DNA from: Acidobacteriota bacterium | GTDB taxonomy: Bacteria > Actinomycetota > Acidimicrobiia > Acidimicrobiales > Microtrichaceae | Assembly (NCBI GenBank): GCA_003577145.1 | Contig: QEUP01000020.1 | Coordinates: forward strand, 1 to 62,096 | Direction: 5' to 3' | Length of the DNA stretch: 62,096 bases | Part shown: positions 34,162 to 41,757 of the stretch, in pieces | Layout: every line of letters begins with the position of its first letter | Position numbering within the stretch: the first letter of the stretch is position 1 | The notes under the pieces: generated by a model | What the model was told of the DNA's origin: nothing | Seen by the model: only the letters and a program-made list of their open reading frames with translations | Database searches by the model: none | Position numbers and translations under genes: made by a program

Positions 34162-35535
34162 ATGACCGACCTGGCCCAGCGACTCAGCGACATCGTCTCT
34201 GCTGACGGCGTGCTCGCCGGCGGCGCCATAAGCGAGGACTACACCCACGACGAGGCCCTCACCGCAGGGCACGTGGTGCCCGATCTCGTCGTGCGGCCGG
34301 CGACCACGGCCGAGGTCGCCGGGGTTCTTCGGTCCGCCAACGAGCAGGGGATCCCGGTGACCGCCCGGGGCAGCGGCACAGGGCTGTCGGGGGCGTGCGT
34401 ACCGAAGTCACGAGGGATCGTGCTGTCGATGGAGAGGATGAACCAGATCCTCGAGATCGACCTCGAGAACCATGTCGCCGTCGTCCAGCCCGGTGTCACC
34501 CTCGATCAACTCGACGAGGCCACCGCGCCCCACGGCCTGATATGCCCGATCTACCCGGGGGAGAGCAGCGCCTCGCTGGGAGGCAACGTCGCCACCAATG
34601 CCGGCGGGATGAGAGCGGTCAAGTACGGCGTCACCCGCCATCAGGTGCTCGGCCTCGAAGCGGTGCTCCCGACGGGTGAGGTCATCCGCAGTGGCGGCAA
34701 GTTCGTGAAGTCCACCAGCGGCTACGACCTCACCCAACTGATAATCGGCTCCGAGGGAACGCTGGCCGTCGTGACCGAGGTGACGCTTCGACTCCATCCC
34801 AGGCTGGCGTACACATCCTGCGTGCTGGCCCCCTTCCGGAGCCTGCGAGAGGTCACCGGGGCAGTCCCGACGATCGTGGGCAGCGGCCTCGACCCGGTGA
34901 TCCTCGAGTACATCGACATGATGTCGATGGCAGCCACCACGGCCAACGTCGGCCTGGAGCTGGGCATACCCGATGAGATCCGCGACGCCGCCCTCGCCTA
35001 CCTGGTGGTCGTCATGGAGAACAGCCGCGCCGACCGGCTGGACGAGGACGTCGCCGCAGTGAGCGAGCTGGTGCTGGAGCTCGGCGCGATGGACGTCTAC
35101 GTGCTGCCACCTCACCCGACTGCACAGCTGCTCGAAGCGCGTGAGAAGGCCTTCTGGGTCGCAAAGCAGAACGGTGCCGACGACATCATCGACGTCGTCG
35201 TGCCGAGAGCCTCGATCCCCGACTACCTGGAGCGGGTCGCCGAGCTGGCGCAGGAACACGCAGCCCTCGTCGCCGGCGCCGGTCACGCCGGCGACGGAAA
35301 CGTCCACCTCGCGATCTTCCAGCCCGACACCGAGAAGCGGGGCGAGCTCATGCGCGGGATACTTGCTGCCGGTCTCGAGCTCGGCGGCGCCATCTCGGCC
35401 GAGCACGGCATCGGATCGGAGAAGCGGCCCTACTTCAACGAGCTCGAGGACCCGGCCAAGCTGGCGCTCATGAGGCGGCTGAAGGCCGCGTTCGACCCGC
35501 AGGGGATACTGAATCCGGGCACGCTCTTCGACTGA
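34162..35535 (+). CDS. glcD: FAD-linked 2-hydroxyacid dehydrogenase (GlcD type)
   Basis: This is a 457-aa flavoprotein of the glycolate oxidase/D-lactate dehydrogenase family. The FAD-binding PCMH domain is clear (TARGSGTGLSGACVP, then GGNVATNAGGMRAVKYGVTRHQVLG and TSGYDLTQLIIGSEGTLAVVTE). The C-terminal FAD-oxidase domain carries HAGDGNVH and EHGIGSEK. It would oxidise glycolate, D-lactate or a related 2-hydroxyacid to the 2-oxoacid. It lies 28 bp upstream of a thiamine-diphosphate enzyme on the same strand, so the product may be passed to that enzyme. No GlcE or GlcF subunit lies nearby. Confidence 0.88.
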   Translation: MTDLAQRLSDIVSADGVLAGGAISEDYTHDEALTAGHVVPDLVVRPATTAEVAGVLRSANEQGIPVTARGSGTGLSGACVPKSRGIVLSMERMNQILEIDLENHVAVVQPGVTLDQLDEATAPHGLICPIYPGESSASLGGNVATNAGGMRAVKYGVTRHQVLGLEAVLPTGEVIRSGGKFVKSTSGYDLTQLIIGSEGTLAVVTEVTLRLHPRLAYTSCVLAPFRSLREVTGAVPTIVGSGLDPVILEYIDMMSMAATTANVGLELGIPDEIRDAALAYLVVVMENSRADRLDEDVAAVSELVLELGAMDVYVLPPHPTAQLLEAREKAFWVAKQNGADDIIDVVVPRASIPDYLERVAELAQEHAALVAGAGHAGDGNVHLAIFQPDTEKRGELMRGILAAGLELGGAISAEHGIGSEKRPYFNELEDPAKLALMRRLKAAFDPQGILNPGTLFD

Positions 35536-35563
35536 TCGGCCCCGCCGGCGACAAGGAGGAAAC

Positions 35564-37117
35564 GTGAAAGGCGCTGAGGCACTGATCAAGACACTCGTAG
35601 ACAGCGGTGTCGAGGTCTGTTTCATGAACCCGGGCACTTCGGAGATGCACTTCGTCGCCGCTCTCGACAGAGTGCCCGGGATGCGCGGCGTGCTCGCGCT
35701 CTTCGAAGGTGTCGCCACGGGTGCAGCCGACGGCTACGCACGCATGACCGGCAAGCCGGCGTCGACCCTCCTGCACCTCGGTCCCGGGCTTGCGAACGGC
35801 TTGGCCAACCTCCACAACGCACGGCGCGGGGCAACACCTGTGGTGAACATCGTCGGCGAGCACGCCACCTACCACAAGCAGTACGACGCCCCGCTCGAGT
35901 CCGACATCGAGGCGATCGCGGGGAACGTGTCCGGTTGGATCATGTGCCCCCGAACGCCCGAGCAGGTCGGCCCCGACGCCTCTGCCGCGGTGGCGGCGTC
36001 CTACGGTCCGCCTGGCCAGGTCGCGACTCTGGTGCTGCCCGCCGACGTCACCTGGCTGGAAGCCGGTGGACCGGCTCCCCCCGCGCCCCACGCGGCGCCG
36101 ACCGAGGTACCCATCGAGCGCGTCGAGGATGTCGCCAAGGTCATGGCGGCCGGCGAGACCTCGGCGCTGCTGGTCGGGGGGTCGGCATCCCGACGAGACG
36201 CCTTGCTGGCCGCCGGGAGGGTGGCCGCGGCATCAGGGGCGAAGCTGCTCGCCGAGACCTTCCCGTCACGCCTCGAGCGAGGCGCCGGACTCCCGGCGGT
36301 CGAGCGGCTGGCGTACCTGGCGGAGTTCATCCTGGCCCAACTCGACGGGATCCGAAACCTGGTGGTCGTCGACACGAGGACACCGGTTGCCTTCTTCGCC
36401 TACCCCGACAAGCCGAGCCTCCTCGTGCCCGAGGGCTGCACGGTCCACCTGCTGGCCGCTCCCGGCGAGGACGCAACCGGCGCGCTCCAGGCGCTCGCCG
36501 ACGTGCTCGGCGCACCCGACGAGGTCGCCACGCAGCCTCCGTCCCGCCCCGATCGGCCCACCGGGGAGATCACCGCCGAGGCGGTCGCCAACGCCATTGG
36601 AGCGTTGCTCCCCGAAGGGGCCATCGTCTCCGACGAGGCCAACACCGCCGGCCTCTGGATACCGGCCGCCACCGCCGGCGCACCCCCCCACGACTGGCTC
36701 TGCCTCACCGGGGGCTCCATCGGCCAGGGCATGCCGGTGGCCACCGGTGCGGCTGTGGCCTGCCCGGACCGGCCCGTCGTCAGCCTCGAGGCCGACGGCA
36801 GCGCCATGTACACGCTCCAGTCCCTTTGGACCCAGGCACGCGAAGGCTTGGATGTGACCACCGTCGTGTTCAACAACGGCTCCTACGCGGTGCTGAACCT
36901 CGAGCTCGCCCGGGTCGGCGCCGAGCCGCCCGGTCCACAGGCCGAAGCCATGCTCGACATCTCCCACCCCGACCTCGACTTCGTGTCGCTGGCACAGGGC
37001 ATGGGTGTGGAGGCATCGAGACCCGAGACGATGGACGAGTTCTGTGACCGGTTCGCCGCGGCGGTCGCCGGCGACGGACCGAACCTGATCGAGGTGGTGC
37101 TCCCCGCGGGGTTCTGA
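35564..37117 (+). CDS. thiamine-diphosphate enzyme (acetolactate synthase/benzoylformate decarboxylase-like)
   Basis: This is a 517-aa protein that begins with GTG 35564 after a perfect AAGGAGGAA site. It has the three-domain ThDP-enzyme plan: the cofactor-activating Glu in FEGVATGAADGYARM, a middle domain, and the ThDP-Mg motif EADGSAMYTLQSLWTQAREG ending in NNGSY. It is shorter than true acetolactate synthases and lacks their FAD-loop features, so a 2-oxoacid decarboxylase or carboligase is more likely. It is paired with the GlcD-like gene upstream; together they could turn a 2-hydroxyacid into an aldehyde or a carboligation product. Confidence 0.88.
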   Translation: MKGAEALIKTLVDSGVEVCFMNPGTSEMHFVAALDRVPGMRGVLALFEGVATGAADGYARMTGKPASTLLHLGPGLANGLANLHNARRGATPVVNIVGEHATYHKQYDAPLESDIEAIAGNVSGWIMCPRTPEQVGPDASAAVAASYGPPGQVATLVLPADVTWLEAGGPAPPAPHAAPTEVPIERVEDVAKVMAAGETSALLVGGSASRRDALLAAGRVAAASGAKLLAETFPSRLERGAGLPAVERLAYLAEFILAQLDGIRNLVVVDTRTPVAFFAYPDKPSLLVPEGCTVHLLAAPGEDATGALQALADVLGAPDEVATQPPSRPDRPTGEITAEAVANAIGALLPEGAIVSDEANTAGLWIPAATAGAPPHDWLCLTGGSIGQGMPVATGAAVACPDRPVVSLEADGSAMYTLQSLWTQAREGLDVTTVVFNNGSYAVLNLELARVGAEPPGPQAEAMLDISHPDLDFVSLAQGMGVEASRPETMDEFCDRFAAAVAGDGPNLIEVVLPAGF

Positions 37118-37157
37118 CCGGCTCCGGTCGGGGGTCATGGTACCGGCGTGGCGTGGG

Positions 37158-38681
37158 TCAACCGGCCGAGCAGACCTGTGGCAGGCGCCTGCGGGGCTCG
37201 GCGACGGTCAGGTCCTCCAGCGTCGCCAAGAGCTCGGCTCTGTCTGGCCCGAGGGCGGGATCGGACCACCGGTTGGACAGCTCGCCCGGGTCCTCGATCA
37301 GGTCGTACAGCTCGCTGTTGGGCGGGTTCACCAGGTCGTGGGTGATCCGGAACCGTTCGGTGGTGAGTGTCCGGAGTTGGAAGACCCCGGGGGCCACGTC
37401 GTCCTCGGTCAGGACATGCGAGCGGGGTTCGCCGAACAGCGAGGTGCCCTCCATGTGCGGCGGCACCTCGAGCCCGCATGACGAGAGCAGGGTGGGCGCC
37501 AGATCGATGGTTCCGACCGGCGCGTCTACCGACCCGCCGACCGCCACGCCGGGGCCGGCCACGATCAGGGGAACCTGCAGCAGGGCCTGGTAGTGGAGCG
37601 GGCCCTTGAGGATCATCTGGTGCTCGCCCATGAAGTCGCCGTGGTCGGAGGTGAAGACGACCAGCGTGTCGTCTGCGAGCCCGGACTCGGTGAGGGCTCC
37701 GAGGATGCGGCCGATGGAGCTGTCGATCTGAGCGATCATGCCCCAGTACGCCGCGAGGATCGAGAGCTGCTCGTGCTCGCTGAAGAGCGCCCAGCCGGGG
37801 TTGGCCCACTCGAGCTCGGTTCCCCGGAAGCCCTGCGTCCAGGCCTGGTGATGGGGCGGCTTGCGGGCGAACTCCTCAGGATGGGCTGCCGGGAGGACCT
37901 CGAGCATGTCCGCGGGTCGGTAGCGGTCGCACCATGGGGCGGGTGGGTCGAAGGGGTGGTGGGGATCGGGGAAGCTGACCCAGCAGAAGAAGGGTCGGTC
38001 GACCTCGCCGAGCCACTCGATGGCGCGGTCGGCGATCCAGTGGGTGTGGTGCTCCTCCTCCGGTAGGTGGTTCCGCCAGGTCTGGGTCGGGTCCCATTCG
38101 CGTCCATCGGCTTCGGGCTGCATGAGCCGCAACCGCTCGACCCCCTTGTCGCGGCCATGGCGGAACAGGTGCCGTCCGTAGTGCAGACCCATGGGCGGTG
38201 GGCCGAAGCCCCAGTTCCAACGCCCCACGGCGGGCGCCAGGCGGATGTTGTGCACATCGGAGGTGAGCTCGACGTGGTCGAACCCGAAGTAGGGCCCGAA
38301 CCAGTCGTGGGCGACGAGCGCGGCGTCGGGCACGGATTCGACCGCCCCGGTGGGGAGATCCGGGTAGTAGGAGGCAAAGTGGGCCTTGCCGAACAACGAG
38401 GTGGAGAAGCCGCCGGTGCTGAAGGCCGCGGCGAGCGACTCCCGGGCCGCTCCGGCCGGCAGGTCGATGCCGTTGCGCACGACGCCGCTGCTGGAGGGGT
38501 ACGTACCGGTGAGGATTGCCGCCCGGGCCGGCATGCAGTAAGGGTTCTGTGTGCGAGCCCGGGTGAAGGTGGTACCCCGGCCGGCCAGCGCGTCGAGGTT
38601 GGGTGTCGCCTCCAGCGCATCGCCGTAGGCGCCGAGCGTCGTGGCCTTGTGCTGGTCGGTGGTGATGAGCAGGACGTTCAC
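37158..38681 (-). CDS. Cys-type sulfatase, first copy
   Basis: This is a 507-aa sulfatase of the alkaline-phosphatase superfamily, taken from GTG 38681 (VNVLLITTDQHK). The formylglycine signature is CMPAR (residues about 49-53, NPYCMPARAAILTG), so the nucleophile is a Cys needing FGE-type maturation. Metal ligands are seen at TTDQH and FTSDHGDFMGEH. There is no signal peptide, so it is cytoplasmic or exported by another route. The substrate is unknown; family members act on sulfated sugars, choline sulfate or alkyl sulfates. A second, divergent sulfatase lies at 47081. tRNA-Leu lies 24 bp upstream of the start. Confidence 0.93.
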   Translation of the reverse strand: MNVLLITTDQHKATTLGAYGDALEATPNLDALAGRGTTFTRARTQNPYCMPARAAILTGTYPSSSGVVRNGIDLPAGAARESLAAAFSTGGFSTSLFGKAHFASYYPDLPTGAVESVPDAALVAHDWFGPYFGFDHVELTSDVHNIRLAPAVGRWNWGFGPPPMGLHYGRHLFRHGRDKGVERLRLMQPEADGREWDPTQTWRNHLPEEEHHTHWIADRAIEWLGEVDRPFFCWVSFPDPHHPFDPPAPWCDRYRPADMLEVLPAAHPEEFARKPPHHQAWTQGFRGTELEWANPGWALFSEHEQLSILAAYWGMIAQIDSSIGRILGALTESGLADDTLVVFTSDHGDFMGEHQMILKGPLHYQALLQVPLIVAGPGVAVGGSVDAPVGTIDLAPTLLSSCGLEVPPHMEGTSLFGEPRSHVLTEDDVAPGVFQLRTLTTERFRITHDLVNPPNSELYDLIEDPGELSNRWSDPALGPDRAELLATLEDLTVAEPRRRLPQVCSAG

Positions 38682-38704
38682 GGGTACCAGCCTTGCCGTT
38701 GCCG

Positions 38705-38791
38705 TGCCCGGGGCGGGATTCGAACCCGCACGGTGGTGGTCCCACCAGGGGGGTTTAAGCCCCCCGCGTCTACCAGTTACGCCACCCGGGC
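38705..38791 (-). tRNA. tRNA-Leu (anticodon UAA)
   Basis: This is an 87-nt class II tRNA on the minus strand. The acceptor stem pairs GCCCGGG (5' end, 38791) with CCCGGGC. The long variable arm and the anticodon loop CUUAAAC identify leucine, and the T-arm has GGTTCGAATCC. The discriminator is A; the CCA end is not encoded. Confidence 0.96.
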
Positions 38792-38884
38792 TCGTCCCAC
38801 CGTATGCCAGGCGCCCCGGGGGGGCTCGTATGGCGTCGGTCTTTGGTCCCCGCTGTGACGAACTGGGGCTGGCTTTGCGTGGCG

Positions 38885-38912
38885 GCTGTCGATAACGTTC
38901 GTTATCGACAGC
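38885..38912. promoter_or_regulatory. perfect palindromic operator candidate upstream of the diiron-ferredoxin operon
   Basis: This 28-bp site has perfect 13-bp arms around a TT centre. The left arm GCTGTCGATAACG spans 38885-38897 and the right arm CGTTATCGACAGC spans 38900-38912. It lies 29 bp before the first ATG of the operon, where a repressor would block the promoter. Such long perfect symmetry is typical of TetR-type dimer-pair sites; the regulator gene is not adjacent. Confidence 0.65.
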
Positions 38913-38941
38913 GTCGAGAGAGGCAACGACGATGGGGGACG

Positions 38942-40042
38942 ATGATGGGGGCAGTCGCCGACCGGTCATATGACCGGCTACCCGAGTACAACCCGCTGGG
39001 CATGCCACTGGACTGGGCCTGGCTGAGAGGGGTCGGCAGCGAGTGGGGGGTGCGTCCCAAGCCCAGCGCCCGGGGCCTCACGATGATGGACATCGCCGTC
39101 GGCAGCTACGGCGAGGTACCGGAGCAGCCACAGCACCGTTCGATGGCCCCGCGGGGATGCGACATCGACGGGGAAACACCCGACATGGGCTACATCCTCA
39201 ACCGCAAGTCCCAGGTCTGGTCCGAGAACGTCGCAGAGCTGTACGAGGAGGCGGTGGCCCGGCAATGGTCAGCCACCCGTGACATCCCCTGGGGCGAGCT
39301 GCGGGAGCTGCCCGACGACATCGAGCACGCCATCTGTCAGCTGTGCACGACCCTCTCCGAGATCGAGATGATCGCCGCTGACCTCCCCGCCAAGTGGATG
39401 TGGCGCATGAACCACGACTTCGTCGAAGCCAAGATGTTCCTCTGCACCCAGATCATGGACGAGGCCCGTCACACCGAGGTCTTCCGCAAGCGGGCGCTGG
39501 CCAACGGAGGCGGTCTGCTCAAATCCCGGTCAGGCGCCTCCAGCCTCCTGCGCACCATCATCGAAGCCAAGACCTATACGCAGGCCTCCGCGCTCATGCA
39601 TCTCCTGGGTGAGGGCTTCATCCTCGACGTCTTCCGCCAGGGCGAGCTGATCGCGCCCACCGATGTCGAGAAGAAGATCTTCCGCATGGCCATGCAGGAC
39701 GAGGCCCGCCACGTCGCCTACGGCACCCTCCACATCCGCTACAGCATCGAGCACGATCCCGACGTCGCCGAGGAGATCCACGAAGCCCTCGACCACGGCG
39801 AGGGTGTGCTCATGGAGTTCGGCACCCAGCCCGACCTCACCACGGCCATTGCCCTACTGCTCGCCGGCAGCGCCGACGACGTCGAGGAGAAGGGGTTCCC
39901 GATGCAGCAGGCGATGGCGGTCAAGCTCCTCACCTCCTATCTGGCTCGCTGCGAACGGGCCGGCTTGAACCGGCTCGAGCGCACTCTCCTTCCCGTCGAG
40001 ATGCTCGGGATCGACCGGCAACAAGGCATCCCCGCGGCGTGA
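38942..40042 (+). CDS. ferritin-like diiron-carboxylate protein (likely oxygenase)
   Basis: This is a 366-aa helical protein of ribonucleotide-reductase-R2/AurF-like type. The four-helix diiron ligand pattern is visible: Glu140 or Glu142 (TLSEIEMIA), ExxH at 174-177 (DEARH), Glu224 (GEGFILDVF) and ExxH at 254-257 (DEARH again). These spacings match a carboxylate-bridged diiron site. The next genes encode an SCP2-like protein, a zinc ribbon and a ferredoxin, suggesting an oxygenase with a dedicated electron donor and a lipid-like substrate. The start is ATG 38942, with an adjacent second ATG at 38945. A perfect palindrome precedes it. The substrate is unknown. Confidence 0.82.
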   Translation: MMGAVADRSYDRLPEYNPLGMPLDWAWLRGVGSEWGVRPKPSARGLTMMDIAVGSYGEVPEQPQHRSMAPRGCDIDGETPDMGYILNRKSQVWSENVAELYEEAVARQWSATRDIPWGELRELPDDIEHAICQLCTTLSEIEMIAADLPAKWMWRMNHDFVEAKMFLCTQIMDEARHTEVFRKRALANGGGLLKSRSGASSLLRTIIEAKTYTQASALMHLLGEGFILDVFRQGELIAPTDVEKKIFRMAMQDEARHVAYGTLHIRYSIEHDPDVAEEIHEALDHGEGVLMEFGTQPDLTTAIALLLAGSADDVEEKGFPMQQAMAVKLLTSYLARCERAGLNRLERTLLPVEMLGIDRQQGIPAA

Positions 40043-40055
40043 GGAGGCAGCGATC

Positions 40056-40508
40056 ATGACCGAGGGCAATCGCATCGACAGCGTCGACTTCTTCGACAGC
40101 CTGGCTGCCAACATGAACTCACGACCGACCGAGTACGAGGTGCTGGGCGACGTGGACATCGACCTGGGCCTGCTCATGCGCCGTCGCGACGACGGGGACT
40201 TCCGGCTCCGCCTCCGCTTCGAGGGCATCGAGTGCACCGGCGTTGCAGAGGCCGAGGACGGCGACGAGAAGCTGGCCGACTGCTATCTCGACGGAGACAT
40301 CGACGCCTGGCAGGCGATGTTCGATGACATCGCCGACAACGGCCGAGCCGTGGGACGCCAGACGATCAACAGCCTGACCCTTGTCGGCGAGGCGATCCGG
40401 GTGCGGGGCGATGATCCGCTCGGGATCGACAAGTTCTTCCGCTACAACCAGACAATGCAGGCCTTCTTGGACGGTGCGGCTCAGCTCGCGTCGGCCGGGG
40501 CAGGCTGA
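40056..40508 (+). CDS. SCP2-like sterol/lipid-binding domain protein
   Basis: This is a 150-aa cytoplasmic protein, 13 bp after the diiron gene. The alternating beta-strand pattern (DVDIDLGLLMRRRDDGDFRL, then LADCYLDGDIDAWQAMFDDI and NSLTLVGEAIRV) resembles the SCP2 sterol-carrier fold, in which a hydrophobic cavity holds sterols or acyl chains. It could present a lipid to the neighbouring diiron enzyme. Resemblance is moderate; an unrelated small alpha/beta fold is possible. The position in the operon is certain. Confidence 0.6.
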   Translation: MTEGNRIDSVDFFDSLAANMNSRPTEYEVLGDVDIDLGLLMRRRDDGDFRLRLRFEGIECTGVAEAEDGDEKLADCYLDGDIDAWQAMFDDIADNGRAVGRQTINSLTLVGEAIRVRGDDPLGIDKFFRYNQTMQAFLDGAAQLASAGAG

Positions 40509-40519
40509 AGGGATCAGTC

Positions 40520-40720
40520 ATGGACGCACCGACCTGTCCCTCCTGTGGGGACGCCCTCACCCGGGTGCTCGACCTCCCGTATGGTTACTGGGAGTGGAAC
40601 GGGACAGAATACGAGCTCAAGAGCACCTCACAGAGGGTCGACGTGGCACCATGGGCCTGCGCCGGATGTCTCGGCGAGCTACGCGACTTCCATCCTCAGG
40701 ACAAGGTCTCCAGGACCTGA
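40520..40720 (+). CDS. 66-aa zinc-ribbon protein
   Basis: This is a tiny protein with two CxxC knuckles, CPSCGD near residue 6 and CAGC near residue 47, joined by a Trp/Tyr-rich stretch (YGYWEWNGTEY). The two pairs should bind one zinc or iron, rubredoxin-like in spacing only. It is 11 bp after the SCP2-like gene and 33 bp before the ferredoxin. It may be an electron-transfer or assembly partner for the diiron enzyme. The start ATG 40520 follows an AGGGATCA stretch. Confidence 0.7.
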   Translation: MDAPTCPSCGDALTRVLDLPYGYWEWNGTEYELKSTSQRVDVAPWACAGCLGELRDFHPQDKVSRT

Positions 40721-40753
40721 AGGGCAGACGATGAACGCCGACGGAGACAGCAC

Positions 40754-41173
40754 GTGAGCCACAAGGTCGTCGAGGAGGCCTGCATCGGCTGCGGCGGATG
40801 CGAGTACGCCTGCCCGACCGGTGCGCTGCGCAAGACCGATTCGTTCCTCGGGCTGTTCGTGATCAACCCACTCACCTGCAACGACTGCGGGGAATGCGTC
40901 GACAAGTGCCCGACTGACGCCATCATGCCCGACCCCGATTGGGTCGAGTGCAACAACACCGGCTGCCCTCTCACGTCGAAACGGCTGGCCGACATCGAGT
41001 GCTCGGTCTGGCAGGATCGCTGCCCCGAGTGCAAGACGACGCTGTGGCGCAGCGCCGAGGGCGACTGGGAATGCCCGCGCTGCGGCATGGGTCGCAAGGT
41101 GCAGTGCCCCCGCACCCACCGTCTCGACGAGATCAAGGCGCGCTATCCCGAGGTCATCTCCTCGACGATCTGA
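40754..41173 (+). CDS. 2x[4Fe-4S] ferredoxin with C-terminal zinc ribbon
   Basis: This is a 139-aa protein from GTG 40754. Residues about 8-58 are a bacterial two-cluster ferredoxin: CIGCGGCEYACP and CNDCGECVDKCP. The rest contains a further Cys pair (CNNTGC) and two zinc-type knuckles (CPEC and CPRC), a fusion not usual in simple ferredoxins. It ends the diiron operon and is the most likely electron donor for it. The last gene ends 11 bp from a convergent minus-strand gene. Confidence 0.9.
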   Translation: MSHKVVEEACIGCGGCEYACPTGALRKTDSFLGLFVINPLTCNDCGECVDKCPTDAIMPDPDWVECNNTGCPLTSKRLADIECSVWQDRCPECKTTLWRSAEGDWECPRCGMGRKVQCPRTHRLDEIKARYPEVISSTI

Positions 41174-41184
41174 GTGCGACAGCG

Positions 41185-41535
41185 TCAGGCGACGGCGCCG
41201 GCATGGTCGGGTACCGGCCGCAGGTGAGCCCGTGGAGCCGCTTGCGTCAACGCATCCCAGAGGTGACGGCGGATGCGGGCGGCCATCACCCCCGAGAGGT
41301 TGTTGGCGGCCACAACTCCCTCGACGAGGTCGGCCATGACCGCTGCGAAGGGCCGATCGGCGACCTGCAGCGCGACCATCACCCCGGTCGGCCGACGGGT
41401 GATCGCCCGATCGACACCCGGAGTCCGCGGCGGGGTGCGAAACGACGGTGAGACCAACGCCAGGGAGCGGGCCGCCTCGCTCACCACCCTCACCGCCTCG
41501 CTGAACTGAACCGCGACCCCTTCCATACCGATCAT
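41185..41535 (-). CDS. hypothetical small protein
   Basis: This is a 116-aa protein from ATG 41535, with a second possible start at 41526. It is helical in appearance and rich in Ala, Val and Arg (AAVMADLVEGVVAANNLSGVMAARIRRHLW). There are no Cys pairs, signal peptide or recognisable domain. Its tail ends His-Ala-Gly-Ala-Val-Ala. It is convergent with the ferredoxin gene and divergent from the ABC-importer operon. It is retained because codon use looks like its neighbours; the function is unknown. Confidence 0.45.
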   Translation of the reverse strand: MIGMEGVAVQFSEAVRVVSEAARSLALVSPSFRTPPRTPGVDRAITRRPTGVMVALQVADRPFAAVMADLVEGVVAANNLSGVMAARIRRHLWDALTQAAPRAHLRPVPDHAGAVA

Positions 41536-41757
41536 CCTGAGGGGGACCGGTGACAATCCGGACTCCCCCGGCCCCGCCCCTCACGCCTCCGACACCGGAG
41601 CGTGACGGGTCGACCACCCGACATCGGTGACGAATGGCACACGCCGCGCAGGGATGACACACTGAGGCGCCTGTTGGCTGTGTGAACGGTCGTATGCGAC
41701 TGGGGCGCACGGCTTCATCGGCTGGCGGAACCGGGAAGTCGAGATATGGGAGTTGAA

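Noticed and set aside
37116-37129. Short inverted repeat after the thiamine-diphosphate enzyme gene as a terminator
   Set aside because: The stem is only 6 bp with a 2-nt loop and overlaps the stop codon; similar chance repeats are common in GC-rich DNA.
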